DNA of 18,195 bases. It comes from Fimenecus sp045632525. Its GTDB lineage: Bacteria > Bacillota > Clostridia > Oscillospirales > Acutalibacteraceae. Position 1 is the stretch's first letter; each line of letters begins with the position of its first letter. Location: assembly GCA_045632525.1 (NCBI GenBank), contig JAZQWV010000042.1, positions 1 through 18,195 of the forward strand, given 5' to 3'. This document shows positions 1 to 6,465 of this stretch, in pieces. The position numbers and the translations under genes were made by a program. The notes under the pieces were generated by a model. The model saw only the letters and a list, made by a program, of their open reading frames with translations, was not told the DNA's origin and did not search any database.

Positions 1-120
1 TCACCTGCCGGTTCGGTCAGTGCTTCTGCTTCGCAGAGGTGTCCACCGGACACCCGCACCTGTGCTCGCCCGTAATTTTTTTGCATACTTGCGGGAGGGC
101 ACGGAGACCCTCCCCTACAA
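1..120. repeat. Intergenic cluster of GC-rich palindromic repeats
   Basis: This stretch at the window edge has no credible gene and is built from short hairpins. TCTGC (25-29) pairs with GCAGA (33-37). GGTGTCC (38-44) pairs with GGACACC (48-54). GGGAGGG (93-99) pairs with CCCTCCC (108-114) around the loop CACGGAGA. The last unit occurs again at 1886-1911, so it is a dispersed repeat. The base composition is clearly richer in GC than the neighbouring genes. From memory, similar palindromic units are scattered between genes in gut Clostridia; that comparison was not run. No promoter or mobility gene is visible. Confidence 0.6.
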
Positions 121-141
121 GATTACACAACCATAAAAAGA

Positions 142-167
142 GTTCGACAAATTCAAATTTGTTGGAT
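142..167. repeat. AT-rich inverted repeat (hairpin)
   Basis: ACAAATT (147-153) and AATTTGT (156-162) form perfect 7-bp arms around a 2-base centre. As plus-strand RNA, the stem could extend outward to about 142 and 167 using three G-U wobbles and two Watson-Crick pairs. It lies between the GC-rich palindromes and looks like another unit of the same intergenic repeat cluster. No run of T follows, so it is not an obvious terminator. Confidence 0.45.
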
Positions 168-179
168 AAACAAAAAAGT

Positions 180-199
180 GGTGGGAGCAAGCTCCCACC
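180..199. repeat. Perfect 9-bp inverted repeat, GGTGGGAGC arms
   Basis: GGTGGGAGC (180-188) and GCTCCCACC (191-199) are perfectly complementary around AA. This gives an 8-bp stem with a four-base loop, or a cruciform in DNA. There is no T-run on either side, so termination is unlikely. It is probably a dispersed palindromic unit in the noncoding region downstream of the eda operon. Confidence 0.55.
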
Positions 200-203
200 C
201 TAT

Positions 204-325
204 AAACAAATTTTAAAATAGATTTATTTTTTTGCAAGGCAATGTGGCAGAGGCGAAGCTGTATCAATTATACTGCGAACCACTAGCCACGAAGTTTTGC
301 GAAAAAATAAACTATTTGTTTGCCA
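204..325 (-). repeat. Long imperfect inverted repeat ending the eda operon, possibly a terminator or MITE-like element
   Basis: The left arm (about 216-247) begins AAATAGATTTATTTTTTTGC. The reverse complement of the right arm (about 284-317) begins AAATAGTTTATTTTTTCGC. The arms differ by one indel and a substitution at the start and become less alike inward, where GTGGC (244-248) matches GCCAC (286-290). AAACAAA (204-210) also matches the reverse complement of 317-323. The whole could fold into one hairpin of about 100 bases. The right arm overlaps the last codons and TAG stop of eda (312-314). On the minus strand it carries U-rich tracts, so it could end the uronate operon. It may equally be a non-autonomous repeat that landed at the gene end. 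Confidence 0.5.
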
Positions 326-968
326 TTTCTGCTCTAGCAATCTTGATGTTTTCTACAAAGCGCTTACCTGTTTCAGTAATCTTCTTGTAGTCGCCTGTCT
401 TTGCACCTGCTGTAAGTGATGAACCTGCACCAACTGCAACAGCACCAGCCTTAATCCATTCACCAACATTATCAGCATCAACGCCACCTGTTGGCATCAT
501 CTTAGCATAAGGAATTGGGCCCTTGATATCTTTGATAATCTTTGGTCCGAAAAGGTCTGCTGGGAAAACTTTAAGAATATCTGCACCGTTTTCCATAGCG
601 AGTAAGCCTTCACGAACTGTCATAATACCAGGCATCATTGGAACTCTGTAACGATTACAAAGTTTGAGTGTTTCAATATCAAGAGCAGGGCTAACAATGT
701 ACTCTGCACCTGAAAGCATAGCAATTCTTGCAGTTGCAGCATCAAGAACTGTACCTGCACCAAGAATGATTTCTTCTGGTGTATATCTCTTTGCGAGTTC
801 TTCGATAACCTTGTCAGCATGAGGAACTGTGAATGTAAGCTCGATAGCAGCAACGCCACCCTCGATACAAGCATCAGTAATTCTGATAGCCTGGTCAACT
901 GTTTCTGCACGAACAACGGCTACGATACCACAGTCCTGAATTCGGGTAATGATTTTTTCTTTATCCAT
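312..968 (-). CDS. eda: 2-dehydro-3-deoxyphosphogluconate (KDPG) aldolase
   Basis: This cytosolic class I aldolase splits 2-keto-3-deoxy-6-phosphogluconate into pyruvate and glyceraldehyde-3-phosphate, the last step of uronate breakdown. The 218-residue length is normal for the family. The TIM-barrel landmarks are present: R20 in VVRAE, general base E43 in AIELT, GAGTVLDA (70-77), and Schiff-base lysine K133 in ILKVFPADLF, followed by PTGGV (159-163) for phosphate binding. The ATG at 966-968 is preceded by AGGAG with good spacing. That ribosome binding site lies inside the last codons of the upstream DUF2726 gene, whose TAA ends 2 bases before this start, so translation is probably coupled. 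It is the last gene of the uxuA operon. The TAG stop sits in the arm of a long inverted repeat. Confidence 0.95.
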   Translation of the reverse strand: MDKEKIITRIQDCGIVAVVRAETVDQAIRITDACIEGGVAAIELTFTVPHADKVIEELAKRYTPEEIILGAGTVLDAATARIAMLSGAEYIVSPALDIETLKLCNRYRVPMMPGIMTVREGLLAMENGADILKVFPADLFGPKIIKDIKGPIPYAKMMPTGGVDADNVGEWIKAGAVAVGAGSSLTAGAKTGDYKKITETGKRFVENIKIARAEMANK

Positions 969-970
969 AA

Positions 971-1864
971 TTACATCTCCTGTTCAACTTTTTCACTATG
1001 TAATATATTAACTATTTTATCTTCTAATCCAATTACATCATATAAATGTAAAATTGGAATATTTGCCTGTTTGCAAACAGAATCAACAAACTTATCTCGC
1101 TCTATTCTATCTGCTCTTTGATGAGTATAATCATCAATTTCAATTAACAATTTAATTTCTAAATTAGTTTTATCTTGAAGAGCGAAGTCAATATGCTTCT
1201 GGCTTATTTGTCCGAATTTAGTCCGCCATAAACTTGATTTCTTTTGTATATCGTCACTAACATTAACAATATCAGCTAATCTCATTTTTGCTGACACATT
1301 CAAATTGTGCTTTTCTGCAATAAGCCTTATAGTTTCATAGAAATTCTTTTCTCTTTCAGTAAGAACTTGTGCTTTTTGATAAGCATTATTCGGATTATAT
1401 TGATTATTATTGGATTGATAATCAACGCCATACAATTTAGTGTTATATTCTGTTGAATAGTTTCTATCTTTATCAGACGAACTTGTTGCTTGTTGGTATA
1501 ATCCAAAATCTTCAACTTTCTTATTAACATCTTCTGATGATGTTTGTTCAGCAAGAACCTTGTCTTTCTTAGTTTTTCTAAAATATATTGGTAATGAAAT
1601 TGCTAAAATAGAAATACAAAAGAAAAAATATTCCGACCACCACTGTTTTACCCATTCAATTGCTGTTGCAGTACCTTCTCCAAGAGTAAAAATGAACATA
1701 AACAATGGTAATCCAATCAAGCAACACAAGGCAAAATATATAAAAGCAAAGCTTACCTTATGTTTAAATCTTTTAGATAACGCTAATGGAATAAGCCCAT
1801 ACGGCCACATAAAGAACAATAATAGTCTTATTATGATATCACTAGCTTTGATTTCCTTTTTCAT
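971..1864 (-). CDS. Membrane-anchored DUF2726 protein, an interloper in the uronate operon
   Basis: This 297-residue protein has three hydrophobic N-terminal segments (about residues 8-31, 37-61, 79-95), a Gln/Asn/Ser-rich linker (about 110-165) and a C-terminal domain (about 165-290). The domain matches the DUF2726 pattern: HIDFAL with D226, LLIEIDD with E242, a histidine two residues on, RD, then C and IPILHL. This pattern belongs to PD-(D/E)XK nuclease-like folds; activity here is not shown. I chose the ATG at 1862-1864. A longer frame begins at a GTG at 1894, but that would put the start inside a dispersed hairpin repeat. The ribosome binding site is weak for either start. The gene is AT-rich compared with its neighbours and has no metabolic link to them, which suggests insertion. 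Its last codons supply the ribosome binding site of eda. Confidence 0.75.
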   Translation of the reverse strand: MKKEIKASDIIIRLLLFFMWPYGLIPLALSKRFKHKVSFAFIYFALCCLIGLPLFMFIFTLGEGTATAIEWVKQWWSEYFFFCISILAISLPIYFRKTKKDKVLAEQTSSEDVNKKVEDFGLYQQATSSSDKDRNYSTEYNTKLYGVDYQSNNNQYNPNNAYQKAQVLTEREKNFYETIRLIAEKHNLNVSAKMRLADIVNVSDDIQKKSSLWRTKFGQISQKHIDFALQDKTNLEIKLLIEIDDYTHQRADRIERDKFVDSVCKQANIPILHLYDVIGLEDKIVNILHSEKVEQEM

Positions 1865-1885
1865 CCAACCAACTCGCAAATTACA

Positions 1886-1911
1886 GGCGGGCACGGAGAC
1901 CCGCCCCTACA
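1886..1911. repeat. Second copy of the CACGGAGA-loop palindromic repeat
   Basis: GGCGGG (1886-1891) pairs with CCCGCC (1900-1905) around CACGGAGA, followed by CCTACA. The copy at 94-119 has GGAGGG, the same loop, CCCTCC and the same CCTACA. The two copies differ at one base in each arm, and the two changes compensate (A-T pair against C-G pair), which keeps the stem. The repeat lies between the kdgK stop (1920) and the DUF2726 gene start (1864), at the edge of the apparent insertion. Confidence 0.7.
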
Positions 1912-1919
1912 TTTTAGTT

Positions 1920-3017
1920 TTATCTTTGTACTCTTGCACCTGAGCCCTTAACAATATTTTCTACTTCTTTAAGTGATGCCATTGATGTGTCACCTGGAGT
2001 TGTCATTGCAAGTGCACCGTGAGCAACACCATAGTTCACTGCTGTCTGTGCATCTTCTGTTGTCATGAGACCATAAATAAGACCTGATGCGAATGAGTCA
2101 CCACCACCAACACGGTCAAGAATTTCAAGACCTGGAAGTTCAAGTCCCTTATGAACTTTACCGTCTGCATAGCAGATTGCAGACCAGTCGTTAACTGTTG
2201 CTGTTTTAACTGTACGAAGAGTTGTTGCGATAACTTTGAAGTTAGGATATACTTTCACAACTTCTTCAAGCATCTTGTAGTAACCTTCAATATTGAGTTC
2301 TTTAAGATTTTCGTCGTTACCTTCAATTTCAAAACCAAGACAAGCTGTGAAATCTTCTTCGTTACCAATCATAACATCAATATATTTTGCGATTTCCTTA
2401 TTAACTTCTTGTGCCTTTGCTTTACCGCCGATATCATTCCAGAGAGATGGACGGTAGTTAAGGTCATAAGATACGATTGTGCCGTATTTCTTTGCAGTTT
2501 TAACTGCTTCGATTGCTACTTCTGCAGTTGACTCTGAAAGTGCTGCAAAAATACCACCTGTATGAAGCCAACGAACACCGAGTGTGCCGAAAATATAATC
2601 CCAGTCAATATCCCCTGCTTTAAGCTGAGAAATTGCTGTGTTACCACGGTCAGAAACACCAACAGCACCACGGATGCCATATCCGCGTTCTGTGAAGTTA
2701 AGACCATTTCTTACTGTTCTGCCGATACCGTCATATTTAACCCATTTGATGAGTGATGTATCAACGCCACCCTGCATAATGAAGTCTTCAAGAAGACGAC
2801 CAACTTCGTTATCAGCAAAAGCTGTTACAACCGCAGTTTTCATACCGAAGCAACGACGAAGTCCGCGAGCAACATTATATTCACCGCCGCCTTCCCAAGC
2901 TCTGAATGAACGAGCAGTTTTAATTCTGCCTTCACCTGGGTCAAGACGAAGCATAATTTCACCGAGTGAAATCATATCAAACATACAATCTTCTTTTTTT
3001 CTAAGGTTTAAGTTCAT
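1920..3017 (-). CDS. kdgK: 2-keto-3-deoxygluconate kinase, PfkB family
   Basis: This kinase phosphorylates 2-keto-3-deoxygluconate from the mannonate dehydratase step and gives KDPG, the substrate of eda. At 365 residues it is slightly longer than many KDG kinases (about 310-350). PfkB/ribokinase-fold motifs seen: ISLGEIMLRL (16-25), the substrate-side glycine-rich GGGEYNVARGL (43-53), and the C-terminal signature DRVGGGDSFASG (301-312) with presumed catalytic base D307 and the anion hole. The ATG at 3015-3017 has GGAGGT 6 bases upstream, which decides it over the internal ATG at residue 12. It starts 15 bases after the stop of the upstream dehydrogenase. A 2-keto-3-deoxygalactonate or other sugar substrate is possible by sequence alone, but the neighbours argue for KDG. 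Confidence 0.92.
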   Translation of the reverse strand: MNLNLRKKEDCMFDMISLGEIMLRLDPGEGRIKTARSFRAWEGGGEYNVARGLRRCFGMKTAVVTAFADNEVGRLLEDFIMQGGVDTSLIKWVKYDGIGRTVRNGLNFTERGYGIRGAVGVSDRGNTAISQLKAGDIDWDYIFGTLGVRWLHTGGIFAALSESTAEVAIEAVKTAKKYGTIVSYDLNYRPSLWNDIGGKAKAQEVNKEIAKYIDVMIGNEEDFTACLGFEIEGNDENLKELNIEGYYKMLEEVVKVYPNFKVIATTLRTVKTATVNDWSAICYADGKVHKGLELPGLEILDRVGGGDSFASGLIYGLMTTEDAQTAVNYGVAHGALAMTTPGDTSMASLKEVENIVKGSGARVQR

Positions 3018-3032
3018 ATTAATACCTCCAAA

Positions 3033-3881
3033 TTAAACGCCTGAATATGCAGAGAAACCACCGTCTACGCAAATGCTTGTACCTGTGATAAAGCTTGAAT
3101 ATGCTTCGTCACAAAGGAACAACAATGCACCTGTAAGTTCTTCTGATTCACCAAATCTCTTCATTGGTGTTGCATTGAGAATTTTCTTTGTTCTTTCAGT
3201 TGGTGTGCCATCTTCATTCCAGAGAAGTGCTTTATTCTGGTTTGTTGAGAAGAAGCCCGGTGCAATTGCATTTACACGGATACCAACATCTGCAAAGTGA
3301 ACCGCCATAAACTCTGTAAAATTCTTAACTGCTGCCTTAGCCGCTGAATAAGCAGGAATTTTTGTAAGTGGACGATAAGCATTCATTGATGTTACCATAA
3401 CAATACAAGTATTTTCTTTTTCTGCCATATCGCGAGCAAAAACCTGAGTTGGAATAAGTGTTCCAAGGAAGTTAAGATTAAATACGAAAGAAATTCCGTT
3501 TGCATCAAGGTCAAAGAATGTTTTGATGTCGTCATTCTTTTCTATAAGGTCAATTTTTTCAAGAGTTTCTTTTGTTGTTGTACCTTTTGGATTATTGCCG
3601 CCTGCACCATTGAGAAGAATATCGCAAGTACCAAGTTTTTCGTTAATAATTGCACGGGCATTTTCCATGCTCTCTTTTTCAAGTACATTACAGCCAACTG
3701 CAATAGCCACGCCACCGTCAGCAACGATTTCGTCTGCAACCTTCTGTGCTGCTGCTTCATTAAGGTCAAGAACAGCAACTTTTACGCCCTGTTTTGCAAG
3801 AGTCTTTGCAAAGTCACCACAAAGGACTCCGCCACCACCAGTTACTACTGCTACTCTACCTTTTAAATTCTCGTGTACCAT
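3033..3881 (-). CDS. uxuB: Fructuronate reductase (D-mannonate oxidoreductase), short-chain dehydrogenase type
   Basis: This 282-residue protein is a Rossmann-fold short-chain dehydrogenase. The cofactor loop is TGGGGVLCG (14-22), the NAG-type motif is NGAGG (91-95), and the catalytic triad is S165, Y178 and K182 in a YSAAK motif. DGG near residue 274 is also typical. The long segment at about 96-130, after the NAG motif, resembles the B. subtilis YjmF-type mannonate oxidoreductases, which replace the unrelated long-chain E. coli UxuB. The position directly after uxuA (3 bases between stop and start, with the ribosome binding site inside uxuA) and before kdgK supports reduction of D-fructuronate to D-mannonate. 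The cofactor is probably NAD(H), but this cannot be settled from sequence. Another sugar-acid substrate is possible. Confidence 0.85.
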   Translation of the reverse strand: MVHENLKGRVAVVTGGGGVLCGDFAKTLAKQGVKVAVLDLNEAAAQKVADEIVADGGVAIAVGCNVLEKESMENARAIINEKLGTCDILLNGAGGNNPKGTTTKETLEKIDLIEKNDDIKTFFDLDANGISFVFNLNFLGTLIPTQVFARDMAEKENTCIVMVTSMNAYRPLTKIPAYSAAKAAVKNFTEFMAVHFADVGIRVNAIAPGFFSTNQNKALLWNEDGTPTERTKKILNATPMKRFGESEELTGALLFLCDEAYSSFITGTSICVDGGFSAYSGV

Positions 3882-3884
3882 AGG

Positions 3885-4931
3885 TTATTTACTTCCTTTC
3901 TCAACCGCTTCAAACAAGCCGTTTATATATGTAGCACCAAGTGCTCTGTCGAAAAGTCCATATCCAGGTTTTCCTGTTTCTCCCCAAATCATTCTACCGT
4001 GGTCAGGACGAACATATCCATCAAAACCTGTATCTACAAGCGCCTTAACAACCTCATACATATCAAGACTACCACAACTTGAAATATGTCCACTTTCTTC
4101 AAAGCTTCCATCTTCCATAATCAAAATGTTTCTGATATGCATAAATGCAATTCGGTTCATTGCACTATATTTTCTAATCATTTTTACCACATCATTTGAT
4201 TTTGCACAACCTAATGAGCCAGTGCAAAGACAAAGACTATTTGCTTCACTATCAACAAGAGCTAACATTCTGTCGATGTTTTCTTCGCAAGTGATAATTC
4301 TTGGAATACCAAAAATGGGATATGGTGGGTCATCAGGATGAATTGCCATTTTAACCCCACATTCTTCAGCAACAGGAATAACCTTTTTAAGGAATTTTTC
4401 AAGGTTCTTCCAAAGACCTTCTTCGCCAAGCTCACCATAAGCTGAAATTAATTCTCTAACTTCTTCCTGACTATAGCTTGAATCCCAACCTGGAAGATGA
4501 ATATCATCCTTAAGTGGGTCAAGACCTTTCATCTGTTCCCAATACATAACAAGACTTGTTGAGCCGTCTTCTGCCTCTTTATCAAGCTGTGTACGAGTCC
4601 AGTCAAAAACAGGCATAAAATTATATGTTACACATTTAACACCATATTTTGCACAACGACGGATGTTTTCACAATAAACCTCTAAAAGTTCGTCAACATT
4701 ATCTCTGCCAAGTTTAATGTTTTCGTGCACAGGAATTGATTCAACAACATCAAAAATAAGACCGTTTTCTTCACATTGTTTTACCATTTTCTCGATTGAC
4801 TCTTCCGGCCAAACCTCACCCGGTTTTACATCATAAACAGCACTAACTATGCTTTTCATATTTGGAATTTGACGAATGTATTGCAATGATATTGGGTCAC
4901 TTTCGCCATACCAACGGAATGACATTTTCAT
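3885..4931 (-). CDS. uxuA: Mannonate dehydratase
   Basis: This enzyme dehydrates D-mannonate to 2-keto-3-deoxygluconate in hexuronate catabolism. The 348 residues match the shorter Gram-positive form (E. coli UxuA is about 394). It has a TIM-barrel fold. By comparison with the characterised Streptococcus enzyme, the metal site should be H198 (in AIHPDD), C237 (in TGSLGC), H265 (in MHIRN) and D310 (in RPDHGR), and all four are present. The N-terminus MKMSFRWYG is typical. The ATG at 4929-4931 has GGAGGG upstream and a strong promoter at 4966-4994, so this is the first gene of the operon that runs through the reductase, kdgK, the DUF2726 gene and eda. No uronate isomerase, transporter or regulator lies nearby in the window. 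Confidence 0.95.
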   Translation of the reverse strand: MKMSFRWYGESDPISLQYIRQIPNMKSIVSAVYDVKPGEVWPEESIEKMVKQCEENGLIFDVVESIPVHENIKLGRDNVDELLEVYCENIRRCAKYGVKCVTYNFMPVFDWTRTQLDKEAEDGSTSLVMYWEQMKGLDPLKDDIHLPGWDSSYSQEEVRELISAYGELGEEGLWKNLEKFLKKVIPVAEECGVKMAIHPDDPPYPIFGIPRIITCEENIDRMLALVDSEANSLCLCTGSLGCAKSNDVVKMIRKYSAMNRIAFMHIRNILIMEDGSFEESGHISSCGSLDMYEVVKALVDTGFDGYVRPDHGRMIWGETGKPGYGLFDRALGATYINGLFEAVEKGSK

Positions 4932-4965
4932 AATTTTCCCTCCAAGTTACCTAGTTTATAAAATA

Positions 4966-4994
4966 ATTTTATCACTATGTTTTTTCTATTTCAA
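4966..4994 (-). promoter_or_regulatory. Predicted promoter of the uronate operon
   Basis: Read on the minus strand, TTGAAA (4989-4994) is a 5 of 6 match to the -35 box. A 17-base spacer leads to TAAAAT (4966-4971), preceded by TGA, an extended -10. Transcription would start near 4960, within the leader of uxuA. An AT-only 7-bp inverted repeat (4958-4972) overlaps the -10 and could be an operator, but its composition makes this weak. No clear catabolite-response element was found. Confidence 0.65.
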
Positions 4995-5024
4995 TGTATT
5001 ATTTATTGCTAATTTAGAAATTTT

Positions 5025-5747
5025 TTATTGCTCATCTTTAAAATTTTCATCATTTTCCCAATATGCCACATCAAACGGGTCTTTATCGGGGTCATAAACA
5101 TCCCAAAGTTCATGTTCAAACTCTTTTGGTTGTGATGGGCACTCTGCAATTGCTTCAACCTTCATTCCCCTTGACCAGATTGATGGGTCAACTCGCAAAG
5201 TGTATCCGCAACAAGAAGGTGTCAACCACTCGTGCATTGCTGCTTCTGGCAAAGCGTAAGTTTGCATAAGTGACATTATCACACCACCATGAGTAATAAC
5301 TGCCGTATTCTTAACGCCCGCTTTAATTACACCATCAACAATTTTTTCAAAACAATCACAAATTCTGTAATTAAATCTAACCTGACTGTCACCAAATGGT
5401 GCCGCTTTGTTTGGATTTGTACCTGAAAGCCATTCTGCAAAGTCTTCGTCATTTTGTAATTCTTCAGCTGTTTTGCCCTCAAATTCACCGAAATCATATT
5501 CTCTTAAATCGTCAAGAATAATTGGGTTTTTATCAGGATAAATCGCCTGTGCTGTTTCAATGCATCTTTTCAAAGGACTTGAAAAAACAGCATCAACCTC
5601 TGGATATTCGCCATAGTTTTCTTGAATATCTTTGAGTTGCGCCATACCCTCTTCGCACACAGGCTCGTCTGTGTGACCGATATATCGTCCTTCAAGGCTA
5701 CCCTTTGTGACTGCATGACGGATTAAATGGATTTGGTAAGTTTTCAT
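5025..5747 (-). CDS. Histidine phosphatase family protein (phosphoglycerate mutase-like)
   Basis: This 240-residue cytosolic protein belongs to the two-histidine phosphatase superfamily. LIRHAVT (8-14) carries R10 and the phosphorylated H11. SSPLKRCIETA (around 56-66) holds the second arginine. LREYDFGEFEG carries the acidic proton donor, and ITHGGVIMSL the second catalytic histidine. The closest generic types are GpmB/CobC-like phosphatases, whose substrates are diverse and cannot be told from sequence. The C-terminal 45 or so residues are acidic and rich in aromatic residues and extend past the core domain. The ATG has TAGGAG 7 bases upstream. The gene ends 93 bases before uxuA, which has its own promoter, so its link to uronate use is uncertain. 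It diverges from the XRE regulator gene. Confidence 0.85.
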   Translation of the reverse strand: MKTYQIHLIRHAVTKGSLEGRYIGHTDEPVCEEGMAQLKDIQENYGEYPEVDAVFSSPLKRCIETAQAIYPDKNPIILDDLREYDFGEFEGKTAEELQNDEDFAEWLSGTNPNKAAPFGDSQVRFNYRICDCFEKIVDGVIKAGVKNTAVITHGGVIMSLMQTYALPEAAMHEWLTPSCCGYTLRVDPSIWSRGMKVEAIAECPSQPKEFEHELWDVYDPDKDPFDVAYWENDENFKDEQ

Positions 5748-5781
5748 ATTAGAACTCCTAAAAATTTGTGATTAAATACAA

Positions 5782-5810
5782 TATACAAAATGTTTAAACT
5801 GTTATATAAT
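5782..5810 (+). promoter_or_regulatory. Predicted promoter of the XRE regulator gene
   Basis: TATAAT (5805-5810) is a perfect -10. TATACA (5782-5787) is a weak -35 (4 of 6) at a 17-base spacing. The expected start point, near 5817, falls inside the palindrome at 5811-5831. Confidence 0.55.
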
Positions 5811-5831
5811 CTTTATACTTTAAGTATAAAG
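5811..5831. promoter_or_regulatory. Near-perfect palindrome, probable autoregulatory operator
   Basis: CTTTATACTT (5811-5820) and AAGTATAAAG (5822-5831) are perfectly complementary 10-base arms around a single T. The site starts one base after the -10 box, covers the predicted transcription start, and its right arm overlaps the AAAGG ribosome binding site of the XRE gene. A bound repressor dimer would block transcription, and an mRNA hairpin could hide the ribosome binding site. The downstream XRE protein is the obvious candidate ligand, which is an inference. The divergent phosphatase gene starts 64 bases away and may share the control. Confidence 0.6.
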
Positions 5832-5841
5832 GATGTTTTAA

Positions 5842-6465
5842 ATGAGCACTTCAATTTCAACAAGACTTGTGGAACTGAGAAAAGATAAAAATTTAAGTCA
5901 AAAAGAAGCTGCTGAACAACTTGGTGTTTCACAGGCTTTGCTTTCTCACTATGAAAAAGGAATCCGTGAATGTGGCCTAGATTTTCTCTGCCGTGCTTCT
6001 GCTTTCTATGATGTTAGTACTGACTACCTTTTAGGTCTTACTGACAATAAAATGATGTCTGACGCACTTTTTGTAGATTATGAAATTCCACAAGACAGCG
6101 AAGTGAGAATGAGTACAGTTTTCCGTTCATCAGTTTATATGCAAGAGCGACTTGGTGTTTACGGAAGAAACTATGCTTCAAGAATAAGAAATATTTATAT
6201 TCTTACTATTTATAAAGTGTATCTTTCTGCACTTCGTCAAGGCGCAATTCCCAATCACGAAAATGCAAAAAAAGAATTAGCGCCGTTTATCACAACAAAT
6301 CTTGTTGACCACATTATCAATTCTCTTGTTTTTGACGGTGACAACAAGCCAAAACGAAGTGAGCAATTGCCAAAGTCTATGGAAACTATCATAAACGAAG
6401 CTTCAAGACTTATTGAGAAAGAAATTGCAAGAATGTATAAATATTCCAATAGAGAATCAAAGTAA
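5842..6465 (+). CDS. XRE-family transcriptional regulator
   Basis: This 207-residue protein has an N-terminal Cro/C1-type helix-turn-helix at about residues 7-65: RLVELRKDKNLSQKEAAEQ, then the recognition helix VSQALLSHYEKG, followed by SAFYDVSTDYLLGL, the usual end of such domains. The remaining 140 residues (about 68-207) are helical-looking, with no motif I recognise. They probably serve dimerisation or sensing. The ATG at 5842 has AAAGGA upstream with 8-base spacing. A near-perfect palindrome over its own start point suggests negative autoregulation. It is one of two plus-strand genes in the window. Its stop lies inside the rsmI coding end (9-base tail-to-tail overlap), with no terminator between. 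Confidence 0.85.
   Translation: MSTSISTRLVELRKDKNLSQKEAAEQLGVSQALLSHYEKGIRECGLDFLCRASAFYDVSTDYLLGLTDNKMMSDALFVDYEIPQDSEVRMSTVFRSSVYMQERLGVYGRNYASRIRNIYILTIYKVYLSALRQGAIPNHENAKKELAPFITTNLVDHIINSLVFDGDNKPKRSEQLPKSMETIINEASRLIEKEIARMYKYSNRESK

Noticed and set aside
39..221. 60-codon open frame on the plus strand in the left intergenic region
   Set aside because: It runs through several palindromic repeats, has no ribosome binding site and gives a low-complexity protein without a recognisable domain.
1865..1894. GTG start 10 codons upstream for the DUF2726 protein
   Set aside because: It would start translation inside the dispersed palindromic repeat, whose encoded residues are not part of the membrane segment. 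The ATG at 1864 is more likely.
1560..1943. 127-codon plus-strand frame antisense to the DUF2726 and kdgK genes
   Set aside because: It crosses the intergenic repeat and opposes two supported genes; there is no ribosome binding site or homology.
3523..4341. 272-codon open frame on the plus strand
   Set aside because: It lies antisense across the ends of both uxuB and uxuA, whose protein families are certain. Its composition (Ser/Pro/Phe-rich) is typical of a shadow frame.
4958..4972. Palindrome ATAAAAT/ATTTTAT at the uxuA promoter as a regulator site
   Set aside because: It is made only of A and T and includes the -10 box, so it is likely by chance. It is mentioned only as a possibility.
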